Notes: generated by a model not told the origin, from the sequence alone. A DNA stretch of 64,000 nt from Polaromonas sp. JS666 (GCF_900103405.1 NZ_FNHX01000016.1:1-64000), one strand, 5' to 3'; positions 40,772 through 49,780 are shown, counted from the stretch's first letter. Made by a program: numbers and translations.

Positions 40772-41380
40772 ATGCCCATCAAAACATCCACACCCCGATC
40801 CGCACTTCGCAGCGGCGGCCTGGCGCTTGCCGCCGCCGCGGCCCTGGCGCTGTCGGCCGCGCCCCCCGCCTGGGCGCAAAGCGGCGGCACGCCGGCGCCC
40901 GCCACCACCCAGTCCGACGGTGATTCCAAGCTGGACCGCAGCGACCGCAAGCTGCTGCAGGACCTGGCGCAAGGCAATATGGCCGAGGTCGATGCCGGCA
41001 AGATGGCGCTGGAAAAATCGCAGAATGCCGAAGTGAAAAAGTTCGCGCAGCAGATGATCGACGACCACGGCTCGGCCCTGGCCGGTGTGCAGGCCTTGGC
41101 CCGGGCCAAGAACGTCACGCTGCCGGATGGCGCGGGTGCCATGGCCAAAACCAAGGCCACCGCGCTGAAGGCCTTGTCGGGCAATCTGTTCGACAAGGAA
41201 TACGCCAAGCGCTCGGCCGTGAGCGACCATGAAAGCACCGTCAAGCTGCTGCAGAAGATCCAGAAGGATGGCAAGGACAGCGACCTCAAGGCCCTGGCCG
41301 ACAAGATGCTGCCGGCGGTGGAACACCACCTGGAGATGGCCAGGGAACTGGCGGCCTCGACCGCCGCCGCCAAGTCCTGA
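40772..41380 (+). CDS. Exported DUF4142 protein
   Basis: A 202-residue protein with a signal peptide (AALALSAAPPAWAQ) and a DUF4142 domain: DRKLLQDLAQGNMAEVDAGKMALEKSQNAEVKKFAQQMIDDHGSALAGVQALARAKNVTLPD, then KEYAKRSAVSDHESTVKLLQKIQKDGKDSDLKALADKMLPAVEHHLEMARELA. The pairs DDH and EHH near the helix ends recall ferritin-like four-helix bundles. It is periplasmic and often linked to general stress response in this bacterial group. It has its own strong ribosome site (AAGGAG) and stands alone. Confidence 0.9.
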   Translation: MPIKTSTPRSALRSGGLALAAAAALALSAAPPAWAQSGGTPAPATTQSDGDSKLDRSDRKLLQDLAQGNMAEVDAGKMALEKSQNAEVKKFAQQMIDDHGSALAGVQALARAKNVTLPDGAGAMAKTKATALKALSGNLFDKEYAKRSAVSDHESTVKLLQKIQKDGKDSDLKALADKMLPAVEHHLEMARELAASTAAAKS

Positions 41381-41430
41381 TGCCCGGCCTCGGCCCGCAT
41401 GCGGGCCGGGTGCGTTAACGCCGGCTGCGC

Positions 41431-42204
41431 CTAAGCCGGTCCCAGCGCGATGGAATGCAGGCTGCAATCGAGCAGCGCCGGGTCGACCTCGCGCTCCAGC
41501 GCGTAAAACATGCTCTCGACAAAGTCCATGAGGCCGTCGGATGCGGCGATGGCCGAGTCAACATGGCCGTTGGCGACCGCGTCGATCACCGCGACATGCC
41601 CGTCCACCGTGCCCTGCAGGTTGGCATGGTTGGCCGTCTGCATGTGGTAGATCCAGCCTATGCGGCGGAAGATGGTGTGCAGCGGCCTCAAGGTGCTTTC
41701 GACAAAGGGCTCGTTGGCCGCGGCCAGGAACAACTGGTCGATGCGCCGGTCAATCGCATTGAACTGGTCTATGGTCATGTCCGCGCCGTGCTCCATGAGC
41801 TGGCGCCGGATGTGCAGCATCTGGTTGCGCTGCGAGGCGCCCGAACGCTCGGTGGCCAGGCGGATCACAAAACGCTCCATGTCGCGGCGCAGGCGCAGCA
41901 GCACGCGCTCGCGGGTCAGGTCGATGGGCGCGATCTGGATGCCGTGGCGTGGTGACACCAGCACCAGCGTGTCGGCGGCCAGGCGGCTCACGGCCTGGTG
42001 CACCGGCGTGCGGCCATAGCCGACCAATGTCTGCAGCTCGTGCATGGCCAAAAAACGGCCCGGCTTGAGTTCGCAGCAGATCAGCAATTCCTCCAGGCGC
42101 TCATAGGCCAGGTCCGACAGGTTGACCTGGCTGCGGCGGCGCGGCGCTTCCGGGGCCGGCGCGGCGGCAACCAGTGTGGGACGGCGACGCGGTGAGGTGG
42201 CCAT
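41431..42204 (-). CDS. GntR-family regulator (FadR-like)
   Basis: A 257-residue regulator: N-terminal winged helix-turn-helix (YERLEELLICCELKPGRFLAMHELQTLVGYGRTPVHQAVSRLAADTLVLVSPRHGIQIAPID, about residues 33-95) and a helical FCD-type effector domain with the metal-site histidine pattern (LHTIFRRIGWIYHM, VDGHVAVIDAVANG). The start is the ATG after AAGGAA. It is divergent from the hexonate catabolic cluster, which begins 229 bp away, so it is very probably the repressor of that cluster, with a sugar acid as inducer. Confidence 0.92.
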   Translation of the reverse strand: MATSPRRRPTLVAAAPAPEAPRRRSQVNLSDLAYERLEELLICCELKPGRFLAMHELQTLVGYGRTPVHQAVSRLAADTLVLVSPRHGIQIAPIDLTRERVLLRLRRDMERFVIRLATERSGASQRNQMLHIRRQLMEHGADMTIDQFNAIDRRIDQLFLAAANEPFVESTLRPLHTIFRRIGWIYHMQTANHANLQGTVDGHVAVIDAVANGHVDSAIAASDGLMDFVESMFYALEREVDPALLDCSLHSIALGPA

Positions 42205-42365
42205 GGAGTTCCTTGAAGTACCGACGGATTGAAGCAAAAACAGCTCAAAGCATACCCTGATATGCAAGCTTTGGTGTATCCGGAAGAAGTGATTTACCTC
42301 TAGATTGAAGCAATTTTTGCCGATTTTCCACGAAAGAAAAGCTTCGGGTAATTACTTAGGCTTTT

Positions 42366-42379
42366 TGTGAAATATCACA
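42366..42379. promoter_or_regulatory. CRP/FNR-like palindrome before the hexonate cluster
   Basis: TGTGA-AATA-TCACA is a perfect 14-bp palindrome located 54 bp before the first catabolic gene. Half-sites match CRP (TGTGA), but the spacer is 4 rather than 6 bp, the spacing used by FNR. It may be a site for a CRP/FNR-type or the adjacent GntR regulator. Confidence 0.45.
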
Positions 42380-42433
42380 GTATTCTTCCTTTCAACCGCA
42401 GGCAAATGCCGCAATACCGCGAAGCATCCCACC

Positions 42434-43204
42434 ATGTCACACCCCCTTTTTGACCTTTCCGGCCGCACGGCCCTCGTCACCGGCTCTTCGCGCGGCCTGG
42501 GCCATGCGATTGCCGAAGGGCTGGCGCAAGCCGGTGCCCGGCTGGTGCTCAACGGCACGGATACCGAACGCCTGGCGCTCAGCGCGGCGGCCTTGCGGGC
42601 CAAAGGCCACCAGGTGGAAGAGGCCGCCTTCGACGTGACGGACGAAGCCGCGGTCTGCGCGGCCTTTGCGCGCCTGGACGCCGCCGGCATCGAAGTCGAC
42701 ATCCTGGTCAACAACGCCGGCATCCAGCTGCGCAAGCCGTTGGTCGAGCTGTCGATGGCCGAATGGGACAAGGTGCTGAGCACCAACTTGACCAGCGCCT
42801 TCCTGGTCGGCCGCGAGGCGGCCAAGCGCATGATCGCGCGCGGCCGCGGCGGCAAGGTCATCAACATCGGCTCGCTCACGAGTGAAGCGGCGCGCGCCAC
42901 GGTCGCGCCCTACACGGCGGCCAAGGGCGGCATCAAGATGCTGACGCGCGCCATGGCGGCCGAATGGGCGGAGCACGGCATCCAGGCCAATGCGATAGGC
43001 CCGGGTTATATGGCCACCGAGATGAACACCGCGCTGCTGGACAACCCGGCCTTCGATGCCTGGGTCAAGGGCCGCACGCCGGCACGCCGCTGGGGCCGGC
43101 CTGACGAGCTGGCGGGCACAGCGATCTGGCTGGCGTCCCAGGCATCGGAGTACGTCAACGGCCAGATCATCTACGTCGACGGCGGCATGCTGGCCGTGCT
43201 CTGA
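42434..43204 (+). CDS. SDR, gluconate 5-dehydrogenase-like
   Basis: A 256-residue classical SDR. TGSSRGLG (about 16-23), NNAGIQLRKPL, IGSLTS and the YTAAKGG active site (Tyr-x-x-x-Lys) are in order; NAIGPGYMATEMNTALLD and YVNGQIIYVDGGML at the end are closest to gluconate 5-dehydrogenase (IdnO/Gno) and 2-deoxy-gluconate dehydrogenases as I remember them. It would reduce 5-keto-gluconate to D-gluconate, the step after L-idonate 5-dehydrogenase, whose gene ends this cluster. First gene of the unit under the GntR/CRP-like region. Confidence 0.88.
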   Translation: MSHPLFDLSGRTALVTGSSRGLGHAIAEGLAQAGARLVLNGTDTERLALSAAALRAKGHQVEEAAFDVTDEAAVCAAFARLDAAGIEVDILVNNAGIQLRKPLVELSMAEWDKVLSTNLTSAFLVGREAAKRMIARGRGGKVINIGSLTSEAARATVAPYTAAKGGIKMLTRAMAAEWAEHGIQANAIGPGYMATEMNTALLDNPAFDAWVKGRTPARRWGRPDELAGTAIWLASQASEYVNGQIIYVDGGMLAVL

Positions 43205-43261
43205 ATTGCCCCTTTCCTGTTGCCCCGACCCATCAATAAAGAAACCAAAGAGAGACAAGCC

Positions 43262-44230
43262 ATGAAATTTCTGCGCACGCTCCTTCCCGCCGCCGCGGCT
43301 TCGCTCGCGGCCCTGACGCTTTCGGCCGCGGCCATCGCGGCGGACTACCCAACCCGGCCCATTGAAATGGTCGTGCCGTCGACCGCGGGGGGCGGCACCG
43401 ACATCATGGCGCGCCTGTTTGCCGAGACCGCCAAGAAATACGTCACCCAGCCCATCGTGGTGAGCAACAAGCCCGGCGTCAGCGGCGGCCTGGCGATGAC
43501 CGAAGTGCAGCGCGCGGCGCCTGACGGCTACAAGATAGGCGTGCTGATCTCCGAGCTCGCGATCATCCCGCACCTGGGCATGACCAAGGTGACGACCAGC
43601 GACTTCATCCCGCTGGCACGGCTCAATGGCGACCCCGGCCTGATCGCCGTGCGCGCCGAGTCGCCTTACCAGTCCATCGACGAACTGCTGGCCGCCGCGC
43701 GCAAGCAGCCCGGTACGGTCACCATGGGCAATGCCGGCACCGGAACCATCTGGCACCTGGCGGCCGCGGCGGTGGAAGAAAAAACCGGCGTCAAGTTCAA
43801 CCACGTGCCCTTCCAGGGCGCGGCGCCCAGCGTGATGGCGCTGGCCGGCGGCCACGTCGATGCGATCACGGTCAGCCCCGCCGAGATCGGTTCCTTCGTC
43901 GCGGCGGGCAAGGTCCGCGTGCTGGTGTCCATGGCCGACCGCAAGCTGCCCGCGCCTTACGACAAGGTGCTGAGCTTCAAGGACAAGGGCGTGGACCTGG
44001 TCGTCGGCACCTGGCGCGGCCTGGGCGTGCCGCTGAACACGCCGCCCGAGGTGGTGCAGTACCTGCGCGAAGCCAGCCGCAAGACCGGCGAAGACCCGGC
44101 CTTTCGCGAAGCGCTGCTCAAAGCCAACCTGCAGCCGGCCTACCTGGACGGCGAGCAGTTCCAGGCCTTCATGAACAACCAGTCCGCCTACTTCAAGAAG
44201 CTGCTGGCCGGGCTCAACCTCCAGAAATAA
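43262..44230 (+). CDS. Bug-family (tripartite tricarboxylate transporter) solute receptor
   Basis: A 322-residue periplasmic receptor. Signal peptide (LRTLLPAAAASLAALTLSAAAIA), then the Bug hallmark ADYPTRPIEMVVPSTAGGGTDIMARLFAETAKK and VVSNKPGVSGGLAMTEVQRAAPDGYKIG. Bug proteins bind carboxylated ligands with conserved backbone contacts near these motifs. No tctA/tctB genes are next to it, so it is an orphan receptor, as is common in Burkholderiales; it may sense or ferry the sugar acid used by the cluster. A second transport system (TRAP) is encoded three genes later. Spacing to the SDR is 57 bp. Confidence 0.92.
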   Translation: MKFLRTLLPAAAASLAALTLSAAAIAADYPTRPIEMVVPSTAGGGTDIMARLFAETAKKYVTQPIVVSNKPGVSGGLAMTEVQRAAPDGYKIGVLISELAIIPHLGMTKVTTSDFIPLARLNGDPGLIAVRAESPYQSIDELLAAARKQPGTVTMGNAGTGTIWHLAAAAVEEKTGVKFNHVPFQGAAPSVMALAGGHVDAITVSPAEIGSFVAAGKVRVLVSMADRKLPAPYDKVLSFKDKGVDLVVGTWRGLGVPLNTPPEVVQYLREASRKTGEDPAFREALLKANLQPAYLDGEQFQAFMNNQSAYFKKLLAGLNLQK

Positions 44231-44302
44231 ACCGTGCGCAAGGAGGGTCCGCGCGGCTCTCCGTCTTTTTTGCGATACCAACCCCCCGACTCCCCGAAAC
44301 CC

Positions 44303-45550
44303 ATGGCCACCCTGATCACCGACGTCAAAGTCATCCCCACCGCGCCCGAAGGCATCAACCTCATCGTCGTGAAGATAGAAACCAACCAGCCCGGCCTGCA
44401 TGGCCTGGGCTGCGCGACCTTTGCCTACCGGCACCTGGCGGTGAAGTGCCTGGTCGAGGAATACCTCAGGCCCCTGCTGATAGGCCGCGACGCCGAGGCG
44501 ATCGAGGAACTCTGGCAGCTGATGCACCAGAACGCCTACTGGCGCAACGGCGGTATCGAAAACAACGCGATCTCGGGCGTGGACATGGCGCTCTGGGACA
44601 TCAAGGGCAAGCTGGCCGGCATGCCGCTGTACCAGCTGTTCGGCGGCAAGGTGCGCGAAGGCGTGCCCATCTACCGTCACGCGGACGGCCGCGACCTGGC
44701 CGAACTGTGCGACAACATCCAGAAGTACCGCGAGCAGGGCATCACGCACATCCGCTGCCAGAACGGCGGCTATGGCGGCGGGGGCTTCGGCGCCGCGCCG
44801 GCCGGCGCGCCCCGGGGCGCACCCGACGGCATTTACCTGGACAGCCGCAAGTACATGCGCGAGACGCTCAAGCTTTTCGAAGGCATACGCAGCAAGGTCG
44901 GCTTCGAGGTCGAGCTTTGCCACGACGTGCACGAGCGGCTCAAGCCGGTCGATGCAATCAGCTTTGCCTGCGAGCTGGAGCGCTTTGAGCTGTTTTTCCT
45001 GGAAGACGCGATCCCGCTTGAGGAGGGCAACTGGCTGCGCCAGCTGCGCGCCAAGACCAACATCCCGCTGGCGCAGGGTGAACTCTTCAACAACCCCTAT
45101 GAGTGGAAGTTCCTGATCACCGAGCAGCTGATCGACTACATCCGCGTGCACCTGAGCCAGATAGGCGGCATCACGCCGGGCCGCAAGCTGCAGATTTTTG
45201 CCGAGCAATTCGGCGTGCGCACCGCCTGGCACGGGCCGGGCGACATGTCGCCGCTGGCCCACGCGGCCAACATCCACATCGACCTGGCCGCGCGCAACTT
45301 CGGCGTACAGGAATGGTCGGGCACCGAGCCACCCAACTTTGTGATCCAGGAACTCAAGGGACCGCGCGAGGCACTGCTCGACGTCTTCCCGGGCCTGCCG
45401 GAATTCCGCCGCGGTTATGTCTACGCCAACGACAAGCCAGGCCTGGGTGTGGAGCTCAACGAGGCCGAAGCGGCCAAATACCCCTGCGAGAACACCGTCA
45501 CCACCTGGACGCAGACGCGGCTGGCCGACGGAACGCTGCAAACACCCTGA
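44303..45550 (+). CDS. ManD-type enolase-superfamily dehydratase (mannonate/gluconate, RspA-like)
   Basis: A 415-residue dehydratase. Active-site residues line up with Novosphingobium ManD two numbers lower: Tyr157 (GGYGGGG), Asp208 and His210 (CHDVH), Glu234 (FFLEDAIP), Glu260 (AQGEL) and His310 (WHGPGD), so the metal site is intact. It removes water from a hexonate to give 2-keto-3-deoxygluconate. From memory, the residue at the ManD-314 place separates efficient mannonate dehydratases (Ala) from low-activity or gluconate types (Pro); here it is Pro312, so a D-gluconate-type or weak activity is more likely. It pairs with the idonate-dehydrogenase gene as rspA does with rspB. Confidence 0.9.
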   Translation: MATLITDVKVIPTAPEGINLIVVKIETNQPGLHGLGCATFAYRHLAVKCLVEEYLRPLLIGRDAEAIEELWQLMHQNAYWRNGGIENNAISGVDMALWDIKGKLAGMPLYQLFGGKVREGVPIYRHADGRDLAELCDNIQKYREQGITHIRCQNGGYGGGGFGAAPAGAPRGAPDGIYLDSRKYMRETLKLFEGIRSKVGFEVELCHDVHERLKPVDAISFACELERFELFFLEDAIPLEEGNWLRQLRAKTNIPLAQGELFNNPYEWKFLITEQLIDYIRVHLSQIGGITPGRKLQIFAEQFGVRTAWHGPGDMSPLAHAANIHIDLAARNFGVQEWSGTEPPNFVIQELKGPREALLDVFPGLPEFRRGYVYANDKPGLGVELNEAEAAKYPCENTVTTWTQTRLADGTLQTP

Positions 45551-45559
45551 GGCCCGTCC

Positions 45560-46708
45560 ATGAAGATCACCCGCCTGAGCACCTACCGCGTCGCGCCGCG
45601 CTGGATGTTTCTCAAGATCGAGACCGACGAAGGCATCAGCGGCTGGGGTGAACCGGTCATCGAGGGGCGCGCGCGCACCGTCGAGACCGCCGTGCAGGAG
45701 TTCGGCGAACTGCTCATCGGCAAGGACCCGTCGCGCATCAACGACCTGTGGCAGACCATGTACCGCGGAAACTTCTACCGCGGCGGTGCGATCCTGATGA
45801 GCGCGATCGCGGGAATCGACCAGGCGCTCTGGGACATCAAGGGCAAAGCGCTGGGCGTGCCGGTCTATGAACTGCTGGGCGGCAAGGTGCGCGACAAGAT
45901 GAAGGTCTACAGCTGGGTCGGCGGCGACCGCCCCGGCGATCTCGTGAGCGACATGCAGCGCCTGCTCGAAGCCGGCATCGACACCTTCAAGCTCAACGGC
46001 TGCGAGGAGATGGCGCCGCTCGCCTCGCCGCGCGCCGTCGACGCCGCGGTGGCGAAAGTCGCGGCCGTGCGGGATGCGCTCGGGATGAGCGTGAGCTTCG
46101 GCCTGGATTTTCACGGCAGGGTGTCCGCCCCCATGGCCAAGACCCTGCTCGCGGCGCTTGAGCCTTACCGGCCCCTCTTCGTCGAAGAACCGGTGCTGGC
46201 CGAATTGGCCGAGCACTACCCGAGGCTTGCCGCCGGCACCTCCATCCCCCTGGCTGCTGGGGAGCGCATGTATTCGCGCTTCGAGTTCAAGCACGTTCTT
46301 GAGGGCGGGGGCATCGCGATTCTGCAGCCCGACCTCTCGCACGCCGGCGGCATCACCGAATGCCACAAGATCGCGGCCATGGCCGAGGCCTACGACGTCG
46401 CCTTCGCCCCGCACTGCCCGCTGGGCCCGGTCGCCCTGGCGGCCTGCCTGCAGGTCGACTTCGTGGCGCACAACGCGGTGCTGCAGGAGCAAAGCATGGG
46501 CATCCACTACAACCAGGGAGCAGAACTGCTCGACTACGTCATCAACAAGGATGACTTTCGCATTGACGCCGGCTACATCCATGCGCTGCCCAGGCCGGGC
46601 CTGGGCGTGGAGGTCGATGAGGAGCGCGTTCTTCACGCGAGCCGCAACCCGCCCGACTGGCACAACCCGGTGTGGCGCCACCCGGACGGCAGCGTGGCCG
46701 AGTGGTGA
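45560..46708 (+). CDS. dgoD: D-galactonate dehydratase
   Basis: A 382-residue enolase-superfamily enzyme, the same length as E. coli DgoD. All key residues fall at the same numbers as I know for that enzyme: Asp183, His185 (GLDFHG), Glu209 (FVEEP), Glu235 (AAGER) and His285 (FAPHCP). MYRGNFYRGG and the final GLGVEVDEERV are conserved as well. It dehydrates D-galactonate to 2-keto-3-deoxy-D-galactonate in the DeLey-Doudoroff pathway. The kinase (DgoK) and aldolase (DgoA) are not nearby. It begins 9 bp after the ManD-type gene, so both are in one operon. Confidence 0.95.
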   Translation: MKITRLSTYRVAPRWMFLKIETDEGISGWGEPVIEGRARTVETAVQEFGELLIGKDPSRINDLWQTMYRGNFYRGGAILMSAIAGIDQALWDIKGKALGVPVYELLGGKVRDKMKVYSWVGGDRPGDLVSDMQRLLEAGIDTFKLNGCEEMAPLASPRAVDAAVAKVAAVRDALGMSVSFGLDFHGRVSAPMAKTLLAALEPYRPLFVEEPVLAELAEHYPRLAAGTSIPLAAGERMYSRFEFKHVLEGGGIAILQPDLSHAGGITECHKIAAMAEAYDVAFAPHCPLGPVALAACLQVDFVAHNAVLQEQSMGIHYNQGAELLDYVINKDDFRIDAGYIHALPRPGLGVEVDEERVLHASRNPPDWHNPVWRHPDGSVAEW

Positions 46709-46770
46709 GCGCCAGGCCCTTATTCCCTGATTGCATCTTTCACCCAACCCAACCAGAACGGAGACTTGAG

Positions 46771-47796
46771 ATGAACACACGACGCACAACCTTGCACACC
46801 ACACGCCGCCTGGCGGTCGCGACGCTCGCGGCGCTGGCGATGAGCTCCACCGGCGCTTTCGCCGAAGTCAAGGCCAAGATCGGCCACGCGATGCCGGAGA
46901 GCCACCCGCAAGCGGTGGCGATGAACAAGTTCGCCGAACTGGCCGGCACCTACACCAAGGGCAATGTGAAGGTGCAGGCCTATCACAGCGGCGTGCTGGG
47001 CAGCGACGAAAAGCAGCTGCAAGCGGTGCAGGCCGGCACGCAGGAGCTCTACATCGGCACGCTGGCGCCGCTGTCCACCCGTGTCAAGGAAGTCCAGGTC
47101 TGGGACCTGCCCTTCATGTTCCAGAACGTGCGCGAGGTCTATGCCGTGCTTGACGGCGCTTCATCGAAGAAGATTTTCGAGAAGATCGAGCCCGCCGGCC
47201 TGGTGGGCCTGACCTGGACCGGCATGGGCTTTCGCAACTTGTCCAACAGCAAGCGCAGCGTCACCCGGCTGGAAGACGTCAACGGCCTGAAGGTGCGGGT
47301 GATGGCCAACCCGGTCGCCCTGGAGACCTGGAAGACCATAGGCGCCAACGCCGTGCCCATGGCTTTCGCCGAAGTCTTCCCGGCGCTGGAGATCAAGGCG
47401 CTGGACGGCCAGGAGAACCCGCTGGTGCACATGTATGCCAACAAGATGCAGGAAGTGCAGAAATACATCTCGGTGACCAACCACGTCTACACGCCGGTGG
47501 CGCTGGTGGCGTCCAAGAAGTTCTGGGACAGCCTCTCGCCCGCCGACAAGGCCGGCGTGCAGAAGGCCGCCGTCGAAGCCGGCCTGCTGCAGCGCAAGCT
47601 GCTGGACGAAGGCGATGCCGACGTCATCGGCAAGTTCAAGGCCGCCGGCGTCACGGTCAATACCGTGTCCCCCGCCGAGCTGGCCCGCATCCAGGACAAG
47701 GTCAAACCGGTGGTCGCGAAGTTTTCGCCCATCATCGGCGAAGACTTCGTCAAGGATTTCTACGCCGAAATCGACAAGGCGCGCGCCGCGAAGTAA
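46771..47796 (+). CDS. dctP: TRAP transporter solute receptor
   Basis: A 341-residue periplasmic binding protein of the DctP family. Signal peptide (RRLAVATLAALAMSSTGAFA), AKIGHAMPESHPQAVAMNKFAELAGTYTKGNVKVQAYHSGVLGSDEKQLQAVQAGTQELYIG in the first lobe and NGLKVRVMANPVALETWKTIGANAVPMAFAEVFPALE, which holds the arginine that normally grips the ligand carboxylate (KVRV). It should bind a sugar acid used by the cluster. The start is the ATG after GGAGACTTGAG. It is the first of three TRAP genes, 62 bp after dgoD. Confidence 0.95.
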   Translation: MNTRRTTLHTTRRLAVATLAALAMSSTGAFAEVKAKIGHAMPESHPQAVAMNKFAELAGTYTKGNVKVQAYHSGVLGSDEKQLQAVQAGTQELYIGTLAPLSTRVKEVQVWDLPFMFQNVREVYAVLDGASSKKIFEKIEPAGLVGLTWTGMGFRNLSNSKRSVTRLEDVNGLKVRVMANPVALETWKTIGANAVPMAFAEVFPALEIKALDGQENPLVHMYANKMQEVQKYISVTNHVYTPVALVASKKFWDSLSPADKAGVQKAAVEAGLLQRKLLDEGDADVIGKFKAAGVTVNTVSPAELARIQDKVKPVVAKFSPIIGEDFVKDFYAEIDKARAAK

Positions 47797-47878
47797 GCGG
47801 CAGTCGGGGGCCGCCGAGACCACTCCGCGGCCTTCCCGCCTGTTTTCGCGTCATCCCGCAACCCAACCAGGTGCCTCC

Positions 47879-48472
47879 ATGGCAAAACTTCTCAAGAATA
47901 TGGCCGACGCCTTCACGCGCGGGCTCGAGTTCACGATGGTCCTGTGCATCGCCGTCATGCTGGCGATGGTGTTCGGCAATGTGGTGCTCAGGCTTTTCTT
48001 CAACACCGGCATCGACCTGTCCGAGGAGATACCGCGCTTCGCTTTCGTCTGGATGACCTTCCTGGGCGCCATCGTCGGCATGCGCCGGCGCGCCCACCTC
48101 GGTGTGGACCTGCTGGTCCAGTCGCTGCCCGTGCTGGGCCGCAGGGTCTGCTGGGGCATCAGCCAGGCGATCATGCTGGTGTGCTGCGGCTACATCGTCT
48201 ACGGCACCTGGCTGCAGCACGACATCATCGCGGGCAATGCCTCGCCGGTCGCGCAGCTCAGCATGCTGTGGGTGTTCGGCGTGAGCTACCTGACGGGCAC
48301 CGCGATCGGCATCATCTGCCTGTCCAACCTGCTGCGCCTCGTGGCCGGCAAGGTCGCCGACGAGGAGCTCATCGACGTGCACGAGGAGGGCATGGCCGAA
48401 GCGCTGGATGCCCAGCACGAAATGACCGAGCAGCAGGCCCGTCATACGGGCGCCCCGGGAGCCAAAGCATGA
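47879..48472 (+). CDS. dctQ: TRAP transporter small membrane subunit
   Basis: A 197-residue protein with four membrane segments (FTMVLCIAVMLAMVFGNVVLRLFF; FAFVWMTFLGAIVGM; CWGISQAIMLVCCGYIVYGTW; LWVFGVSYLTGTAIGIICLSNLL) and the DctQ signature EEIPRFAFVWMTFLGAIVGMRRRAHLGVDLLV. It joins the large subunit in the inner membrane. The C-terminal ~35 residues are charged and cytoplasmic. Its stop overlaps the start of dctM (ATGA), showing translational coupling. Confidence 0.95.
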   Translation: MAKLLKNMADAFTRGLEFTMVLCIAVMLAMVFGNVVLRLFFNTGIDLSEEIPRFAFVWMTFLGAIVGMRRRAHLGVDLLVQSLPVLGRRVCWGISQAIMLVCCGYIVYGTWLQHDIIAGNASPVAQLSMLWVFGVSYLTGTAIGIICLSNLLRLVAGKVADEELIDVHEEGMAEALDAQHEMTEQQARHTGAPGAKA

Positions 48473-49749
48473 CCATCTTCGTTTTTGTCGGTTCACTGTT
48501 GGGGCTGATGGCCCTGGGCATGCCGGTGGCCTTCGCCCTGATCGGCTGCGGCCTGGCCATGATGTTCTTCATGGGCGTCACCGATCCGCAGATCGTGGTG
48601 CAGAACATGTGGGACGGCGCGAACAGCTTTCCGCTGCTCGCCGTGCCCTTCTTCATGCTGGCCGGCGAGTTCATGAACGCCGGCGGCATGACCCGGCGCA
48701 TCATCATGATGGCCATGTCCTGGGTCGGCCATATCCGCGGCGGCCTGGGTTATGTCGCGGTGGCCGCGGCCGTCATCATGGCTTCGCTGTCCGGCTCCGC
48801 GGTGGCCGACACCGCGGCGCTGGCCGCCGTCCTGGTCCCGATGATGCGCAACGCCGGTTATGACGTCAATCGTTCATGCGGCCTGATCGCCTGCGGCGGC
48901 ATCATCGCGCCGGTGATACCTCCTTCGATCGCCATGATCCTGTACGGCGTGACCGGCGGTGTTTCGATCACCAAGCTGTTCATCGCCGGCATCGTGCCCG
49001 GCCTGCTGATGGGCCTGGCCATCATGCTGGCCTGGCGCTGGTCCATCGGACGCGACAAGGTCCAGGTCGAACCCCGGCGCAGCATGGCCGAGCGCCGCAC
49101 CGCCACGCGCGAGGCGCTGTGGGCGCTGGTGCTGCCGGTGGTGATCGTCGGCGGCCTGAAGTTCGGCTGGTTCACGCCGACGGAAGCCGCCGTGATTGCC
49201 GCCGTTTATTCGCTGTTCGTCGGCCTGGCCGTCTACCGCGAGATCAAGCCGGCCCAGCTCTACCGACTGTTTTACCGTGCGGCGGAAACCACGGCCATCA
49301 TCATGTTCCTGGTGTCGGCGGCGGGCGTCTCTGCCTGGCTCATCACCACGGCGAACATTCCGCAGCAGCTGGCCGAGCTGGTGGCGCCGCTGATGGACAA
49401 CAAGATGCTGCTGACCTTCGCGCTGATGGTGCTGGTGCTGATCGTCGGCACGGCACTGGACTTCACGCCCACCGTGCTGATCATGACGCCGGTGCTGATG
49501 CCGGTGCTCAAGCAGGCCGGCATAGACCCGGTCTACTTCGGCGTGCTGTTCATCATGAACAACGCGATCGGGCTGGTGACGCCGCCCGTGGGCACTGTGC
49601 TCAACGTGGTCTGCGGCGTCGCCAAGATCCCCATGAGCGGCGCCATCAAGGGCGTCATGCCCTTCATGATCGCGCAGACCATCGTCATGTTCCTGCTGGT
49701 GGCCTTCCCGCAGATCGTGATGTGGCCCCTGCAGATGATGACGCGCTGA
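48469..49749 (+). CDS. dctM: TRAP transporter large membrane subunit
   Basis: A 426-residue, ~12-segment permease. Typical stretches are SLLGLMALGMPVAFALIGCGLAMMFFMG, FPLLAVPFFMLAGEFMNAGGMTRRIIMMAMSWVGHIRGGLGYVAVAAAVIMASLSGSAVADTAALAAVLVPMM and the Pro-Pro-Ser motif IAPVIPPSIAMILYG. It uses a sodium gradient to move the substrate delivered by DctP. The start at 48469 overlaps the dctQ stop by 4 bp; a much longer open frame upstream in this phase overlaps dctQ and is not used. Confidence 0.95.
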   Translation: MTIFVFVGSLLGLMALGMPVAFALIGCGLAMMFFMGVTDPQIVVQNMWDGANSFPLLAVPFFMLAGEFMNAGGMTRRIIMMAMSWVGHIRGGLGYVAVAAAVIMASLSGSAVADTAALAAVLVPMMRNAGYDVNRSCGLIACGGIIAPVIPPSIAMILYGVTGGVSITKLFIAGIVPGLLMGLAIMLAWRWSIGRDKVQVEPRRSMAERRTATREALWALVLPVVIVGGLKFGWFTPTEAAVIAAVYSLFVGLAVYREIKPAQLYRLFYRAAETTAIIMFLVSAAGVSAWLITTANIPQQLAELVAPLMDNKMLLTFALMVLVLIVGTALDFTPTVLIMTPVLMPVLKQAGIDPVYFGVLFIMNNAIGLVTPPVGTVLNVVCGVAKIPMSGAIKGVMPFMIAQTIVMFLLVAFPQIVMWPLQMMTR

Positions 49750-49780
49750 CACACACCTTCGCCTTTTGAGGAAACCGATT

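Noticed and set aside
42437..46804. Open frame of 1455 codons on the minus strand opposite the hexonate cluster
   Set aside because: It runs antisense through four genes with clear motifs on the plus strand; long antisense frames are common at this GC content and the translation shows no domain.
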